In this document: one piece after another, positions 60,189-64,000 of the stretch
How positions within the stretch are numbered: position 1 is the first letter of the stretch
Layout: each line of letters starts with the position of its first letter
Origin: Arthrobotrys musiformis
Lineage: Eukaryota; Ascomycota; Orbiliomycetes; Orbiliales; Orbiliaceae
Length of the DNA: 64,000 bases
NCBI GenBank assembly: GCA_036971715.1
Contig: JAVHJL010000003.1
Span: 2,666,001 to 2,730,000, forward strand
Direction: 5' to 3'
Notes under the pieces: generated by a model
What the model saw: only the letters and a program-made list of their open reading frames with translations
Told to the model about the DNA's origin: nothing
Databases searched by the model: none
Position numbers and translations under genes: made by a program

Positions 60189-60821
60189 TTACTCCGGATA
60201 ACAAAGAAAGCCGCTGATTCGGCCATTCCAGAAGTTCTGGCTCACGTAAACCCCGCTCCAAGAGTGATCGTAATCCCAGAATCTCCCCCACCAGTCGTTC
60301 ATGTCGCGGATTCCGGGGTAGTGAATGACCTCGGAGAAACCGCCTCCATTGCCTAAGCTGCAGTCCCCATTTCTGTACGAACTCGTAGGTTAGTTTTCTC
60401 TTTTTCTATCAATTGTCCTTTTATCTGGTGTTGATGATTTGGGTATTGCTCTACTCACACGCAAAGAGTACATCTGGTCCCTTTGTCCGGACCGAACGAC
60501 AGGATCTTGTCGTTATAGCTGGGTCCGACTTCATAGAACGTTCCCGCCTTGAGGTTCACTCGGTGCCAGCATTTGGTCGTCCAGACTGCCCCAACGCAGT
60601 AGAAGACGCCTAACTTGGTGGCTCGCGCCTGTAGATAAAACGGAGTCTACGATTTAGTATGACCATCCGTTGAATATGGTTGCATTTATCGGAGGGGGTA
60701 GGATTACCTCGATCCCATGATCCAGCCCCGCTACTGCACTTGCTTCCGGTGTGCCCGATACGATTGAGACACAGGTGGTGATGATAGCAGTGAGAGCTGT
60801 AGCGATGTTGAAGAAGCGCAT
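60189..60821 (-). CDS. Small secreted cysteine-containing protein with beta/gamma-crystallin-like motifs
   Basis: Three exons, 60708-60821, 60459-60628 and 60189-60372, give 155 residues. Residues 1-23 form a signal peptide (MRFFNIATALTAIITTCVSI then VSG), with a short pro-like segment to about residue 38. The mature part has six cysteines (GVFYCVG, TTKCWHR, TRCTLC, NGDCSLG, GFLCYPE), an even number suited to three disulfides. The central part, LKAGTFYEVGPSYNDKILSF then GPDKGTRCTLCVNGDCSLG, has the turn, Ser-Phe-Gly-Pro and Cys pattern of a beta/gamma-crystallin Greek-key unit, as in several secreted microbial proteins. The C-terminal part is Trp- and Tyr-rich (MNDWWGRFWDYDHSWSG). All splice sites are consensus, with a GTGAGT donor for intron 2. 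Function is unknown; a wall-associated or effector-like role is only a guess from size and secretion. Confidence 0.72.
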
Positions 60822-61367
60822 TTTGTTCGCAAGAAGAGTCCTCCGGGATATCAATAGTCCGGTCAAAGATATACAGATATATCTATATTGTTATAGAGTC
60901 GTCAACTACGAAAGTGGTTGAGAGGTACTCGAAATACAGCGGTGAACTGGACGGAATGATGGTCAAATCTCAACTTGGGACTGGAGACGGAACTATACAG
61001 AAAAAAATACAAAAAGGATGGGCCCACAGAAGCCCTTTTATAAGATTATACTACTTTCATTCGCGCCCCTTTAAAGCCCTCCCAAGACAAAGCCGCATAA
61101 GGGTGTTTCCTCCCATAGGGCGGCTCCCTTAAACCTTACTTCTTTTCTTTCTTTTTTAATTCTTTTTTGTTTTGGGATTCGATCGGATAATTGCAAGGCC
61201 GTTCCCCACGATATCGGCATTGTACCTACATAAATCCATACGTTCTGTTTCCAGCGGGGATATAAGCTAAGTTAATTGGGTATTCGACGATATCGATATC
61301 GGGTCGTTTCAGCGTTTCAACGGGTGTTCGGGTGCAATGCATACATACATGGGGGAGGAAAAAAAGC

Positions 61368-61381
61368 GTATACGTATACGT
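61368..61381. repeat. GTATACGTATACGT element, copy 1
   Basis: 14-base alternating purine/pyrimidine sequence with the palindromic core ACGTATACGT. An identical copy lies 138 bp to the right. Confidence 0.8.
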
Positions 61382-61505
61382 ACCTGCGGCAAAAGATGAC
61401 CGCAGAAATTAGCACTTTAGCTTAAGGAGTCGAGTCCCTCTGAAGCTGAAACGGTGCCCGTGGCGGTGGTGGTGACAATTACACCACAGTCCACAGTTAC
61501 ACTAT

Positions 61506-61519
61506 GTATACGTATACGT
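61506..61519. repeat. GTATACGTATACGT element, copy 2
   Basis: Identical to the element at 61368-61381, in the same orientation. It is followed by GCACATGTAC. Confidence 0.8.
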
Positions 61520-62008
61520 GCACATGTACATTACATTGCTGTATGATGTATAATAGCGCGGCATATAGGAGGGCGAGCATGTCCGGTGTATGTAAGTACT
61601 TTTAAATAGAGCCCTTGCCGGATACTAAATTTGCATATCTCAGGGTTTTCGGCGGACGAGGCTCGTTTCAGAAGGCTTCGAAGGGGGGCGCTCCAAGGGC
61701 TCCGTTGCATCTGACATGCAGCGCAGCGTCAGCAGCCTGGTGGACTTAGTAATATTAATAACAATGTGTTGTGCGTGTTGTTTGTCCAACGTTGGACGCA
61801 TTCGGGCAGGTCTTGGCGTGGCACTGCATTGCATTCGAGGTTCCATCCAGTATCCATCCATCCATCCACCCATCCTCGTCTCTATATTCATCATCACCAC
61901 TGTTATCACCCTCCACCACCCTCGTCGACGGCAAATTCCCATTCGCTTCGACCCACCTACAGACGGTCTGGGCACGCGGCCGCTTTGACCTCTTCGATTC
62001 CCGCCATC

Positions 62009-62641
62009 ATGTCAGAAAATATCCCTGAAGCAATCCCCACGTCGATGGACCCGCAGTCCCATCGACCAAATAAGAAACGCGCTCTCTCGCCGTCCTCGGC
62101 GCAAGCCGCACAAGTTGCCAGTCTTATGAAGAACCCCGAGCGCCATGTATCCGTTACGAAATCGCGTGAAAAGAGGCTCGCGCCGCCCCCAGAAATCGTT
62201 GCCAATGTTCAGGGTTCCAGTGCTGGTGCCGGATCAGGTGAATTCCACGTCTACAAGGCTAGCCGACGGAGGGAGTACGAACGTTTGAAGATGATGGATG
62301 ACGAGCTAAAAAAGGAAAAGGAGAAGGAGGAATTTGATACAAAGACCGAAGATTGGAAAAAAAAGGATGATGCCAAGACAGCAAAAAATAGAGCAAAGAG
62401 GCAGAAGAAGAAGCTAGCGCAAGAGAAGAAGAAGGAGAGCGAAAGAACAGGGACACCGCAAATTGAAAGTGCCGATACCGAAGCCGATGATGCTGGTGCG
62501 GATGGCGCCGCTGGTCCCACAGATGAGGAAGTGGGGCCTCAAATCAAGCTTATCAAGAACGCACAAGCATCGAATGGTGCATCGGGTGCACTTGCCCAAG
62601 CAAATGTCAACAGGTCTATTGTTATATTCGATGATGACTGA
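62009..62641 (+). CDS. PRKRIP1/DUF1168 family spliceosome-associated protein
   Basis: Homologue of PRKR-interacting protein 1, a nuclear protein found in spliceosomal C-type complexes; in animals it also binds the kinase PKR. Single open frame of 210 residues from ATG at 62009 to TGA at 62641. The family signature is intact: PPPEIVANVQGSSAGAGSGE followed directly by FHVYKASRRREYERL. After it comes a long Lys/Glu-rich helix (DDELKKEKEKEEFDTKTEDW, then NRAKRQKKKLAQEKKKES) predicted to form a single extended helix. The tail is Ala/Gly/Asp-rich and ends SIVIFDDD. It is tail-to-tail with CCT3, with 235 bp between the stop codons. The family assignment is firm; the fungal role rests on the family alone. 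Confidence 0.9.
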   Translation: MSENIPEAIPTSMDPQSHRPNKKRALSPSSAQAAQVASLMKNPERHVSVTKSREKRLAPPPEIVANVQGSSAGAGSGEFHVYKASRRREYERLKMMDDELKKEKEKEEFDTKTEDWKKKDDAKTAKNRAKRQKKKLAQEKKKESERTGTPQIESADTEADDAGADGAAGPTDEEVGPQIKLIKNAQASNGASGALAQANVNRSIVIFDDD

Positions 62642-62742
62642 TACCGCATAGTACTGAGTTTTGGGATTTGATTTTCTGGAGTTTCTGTCTCCGCATTCAG
62701 CGATCACGATATCTGGAACCTAGGCCATTTCTTTTTTGTTTC

Positions 62743-62768
62743 TTTTTTTTTTTTTTTTTTTTTTTTTT
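62743..62768. repeat. T homopolymer, about 26 bases
   Basis: T run in the 235-bp gap between the convergent PRKRIP1-like and CCT3 genes. It lies within the 3' regions of one or both transcripts. Confidence 0.9.
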
Positions 62769-62876
62769 CACTTCTTGTATTACTAGTAACCTTGACTACC
62801 TTTGGGTATACAGATGCTTTTGGAGGTAACTGGTCAACAGGTCTAATTGATTCTAATCTTAGCCCAGAAACATCAT

Positions 62877-64000
62877 CTATTCTTCGGCACCACCTCCACC
62901 ACCTTGCTTCCCGCTCTTCGCACCGCAAATTTCATCGACCCTCAACAGCAGGCAGGCAGACTTGATTCAAGTTAGCGTTATAGTTCCTAATGGGGAAATT
63001 GCAGGGGGTGAGTACCTCAATAGCAGTCTTCAAACTCTGGAGCTTGACTGCCTCTGGCTCCCACACGCCGTACTCGTGCATATCGATAATCTTGCCGGTA
63101 TCACCATTGATACCCCAGGTGACTCCACCCTCGGCATGCTTAGCTCGAAGTTGGGTCAAAACTCTAACTGGACTGGCACCGCAATTCTGGATGAGTGTCC
63201 TGGGAATGACCTCCATGGCATCGGCAACGGCCTTGTATGGCCATTGTTGAACACCCTCGACCTGCTTGGCGAGCTCCTGAAGCTTAACAGCAACAGCCAT
63301 TTCGGTGGCGCCACCTCCAGGGGAAAGCCTGGGATGGAAGAAGACGTTTCGAGCAACTGACATGGCATCCTGCAAGTTTCTTTCAATCTCGTTCAAAATA
63401 TCCTTCGACGGCCCTCGTAATAAGATTGTGCAGGCCTTAGGGTCCTCACACTTGGTAATAAAAGAGAAATATCTGTCACCTCGTTAGTAATCTGTCAATT
63501 CCCACATCCTAAGACCCAACTACATACTCGTCACCAATCTTCTCGATCTCGAAAAGCCCACACTTGTTGCCGACATCGGATTCTTGAAGGTCTTCAACCC
63601 TATTCACGATCGTAGCACCAGTGGCTCGTGCTATTCTGTTGTTGTCAGATTTGCGAACTCGTCTCAATGCGGTGACGTTGCCTTTGAGCAGGTAGTGTTG
63701 AGCAAGATCTAGCATAACGTCAGCACAGTCATATGACCTGCATGGGTTCCCTGTTTAATCGTACCTGATACTCCCTTCTCTGTGATGACCAAATCCGGCT
63801 TCAATGCTAGGATATGGTCGCAGAGGGCCTTCACCTGCTGTTCCTCAATCTCCAAGATCTTGTTCCAGTCTTCTTCTTTGGAAATTTCAATGTTTGTCTG
63901 CGATTCACCCTTCTTGTATTCCAATGGGCAGTCCAACAGGATGACCCTGGGGTTCTCTATCCTTCTCCTCATTTTTGGATGTGTAATGTCTTTATTTAGC
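62877..64000 (-). CDS. CCT3: CCT/TRiC chaperonin gamma subunit, partial (N-terminus off right edge)
   Basis: Subunit of the cytosolic group II chaperonin that folds actin, tubulin and many WD-repeat proteins. Exons in the window: 63765-64000 (open at the edge), 63528-63708, 63016-63472 and 62877-62960, giving the last 318 or so residues of a family of about 540. The right edge falls just before the intermediate-domain junction NKDITHPKMRRRIENPRVIL. Gamma-specific and general motifs follow: LEYKKGESQTNIEIS, KPDLVITEKGVSDLAQHYLL, RVRKSDNNRIARATGA, YFSFITKCEDPKACTILLRG, the ATP-site GGGATEMAV, and QWPYKAVADAMEVIPRTLIQ then NCGASPVRVLTQLRAKH. The C-terminus is a short glycine-rich tail (KQGGGGGAEE). 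The last exon is only 84 bp and is recovered from splice signals plus the conserved ESACLLLRVDEI junction. The gamma subunit call is firm. Confidence 0.95.

Larger units (their letters stand above)
60822..62008. other. Divergent intergenic region with a duplicated GTATACGTATACGT element
   Basis: About 1.2 kb between the secreted-protein gene (-) and the PRKRIP1-like gene (+), with no supported gene. It holds two identical 14-base elements at 61368 and 61506 and a CATC-rich stretch at about 61850-61920. A frame open from 61766 into the PRKRIP1-like gene has no ATG in that frame before 62009. Confidence 0.6.

Noticed and set aside
61766..62008. N-terminal extension of the PRKRIP1-like protein by 81 codons in the same frame
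   Set aside because: The extension has no ATG, only GTG/TTG-type codons, and translates repetitive CATC leader sequence. The conserved protein starts at 62009.

Overview
The window looks like a stretch of a nuclear chromosome from a filamentous ascomycete (Pezizomycotina). It has short GT-AG introns with CTAAC/CTRAY-like branch points and monocistronic genes on both strands. Its gene set is typical of moulds: UDP-galactopyranose mutase, a CAP20/MPL1-type perilipin, a fungal PARP-E2 fusion, Sfi1 and Rav1. Many intergenic regions are long and rich in homopolymers and microsatellites. I cannot name the species. There are no ribosomal RNA genes, convincing tRNAs, transposons or CRISPR arrays. I assembled splice models by hand from splice sites, reading frame and family homology. 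Every complete model sums to whole codons.

Layout, left to right. 1-5.2 kb: UDP-galactopyranose mutase (-, runs off the left edge), divergent from a TPT-family transporter (+) that appears to carry a 6-nt micro-exon. 5.2-12.6 kb: sparse DNA holding only an isolated perilipin gene (+). 12.6-23.1 kb: a stomatin-like protein (+), an unrecognised acidic protein (-), a long Sfi1 centrin-binding protein (+) and a KDM3-like JmjC demethylase (-). 24.2-30.8 kb: a membrane-anchored DUF3445 haem N-demethylase-like protein (+) and Rav1 of the RAVE complex (-). 34-42.3 kb: a PDK1/Pkh kinase (+) and a UBE2O-like giant ubiquitin-conjugating enzyme (+). 44.9-52.4 kb: a SWI/SNF-RSC SWIB subunit (+), the Pol II elongation factor EAF (-), tRNA pseudouridine synthase Pus3/Deg1 (+) and a probable Cog7 (-). 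53.7-62.6 kb: a PARP catalytic domain fused to a UBE2Q-like E2 domain (+), Cog8 (-), a small secreted cysteine-containing protein with beta/gamma-crystallin-like motifs (-) and a PRKRIP1/DUF1168 splicing protein (+). 62.9-64 kb: the C-terminal part of CCT3 (-, runs off the right edge).

Most genes are housekeeping and unrelated, and no biosynthetic or defence cluster is visible. Three loose themes stand out. Two concern ubiquitin and ADP-ribose enzymology (UBE2O and the PARP-E2 fusion, about 11 kb apart) and Golgi/endomembrane function (Cog7 and Cog8 either side of the fusion gene; Rav1 for V-ATPase assembly). The third is Pol II and chromatin (KDM3-like, SWIB subunit, EAF). The most interesting single locus is the PARP-E2 fusion at 53701-57898. 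Smaller points are the micro-exon, the crystallin-like secreted protein, a recurrent TACCTA/TAGGTA motif confined to gaps, and several perfect inverted or repeated short elements in gaps.
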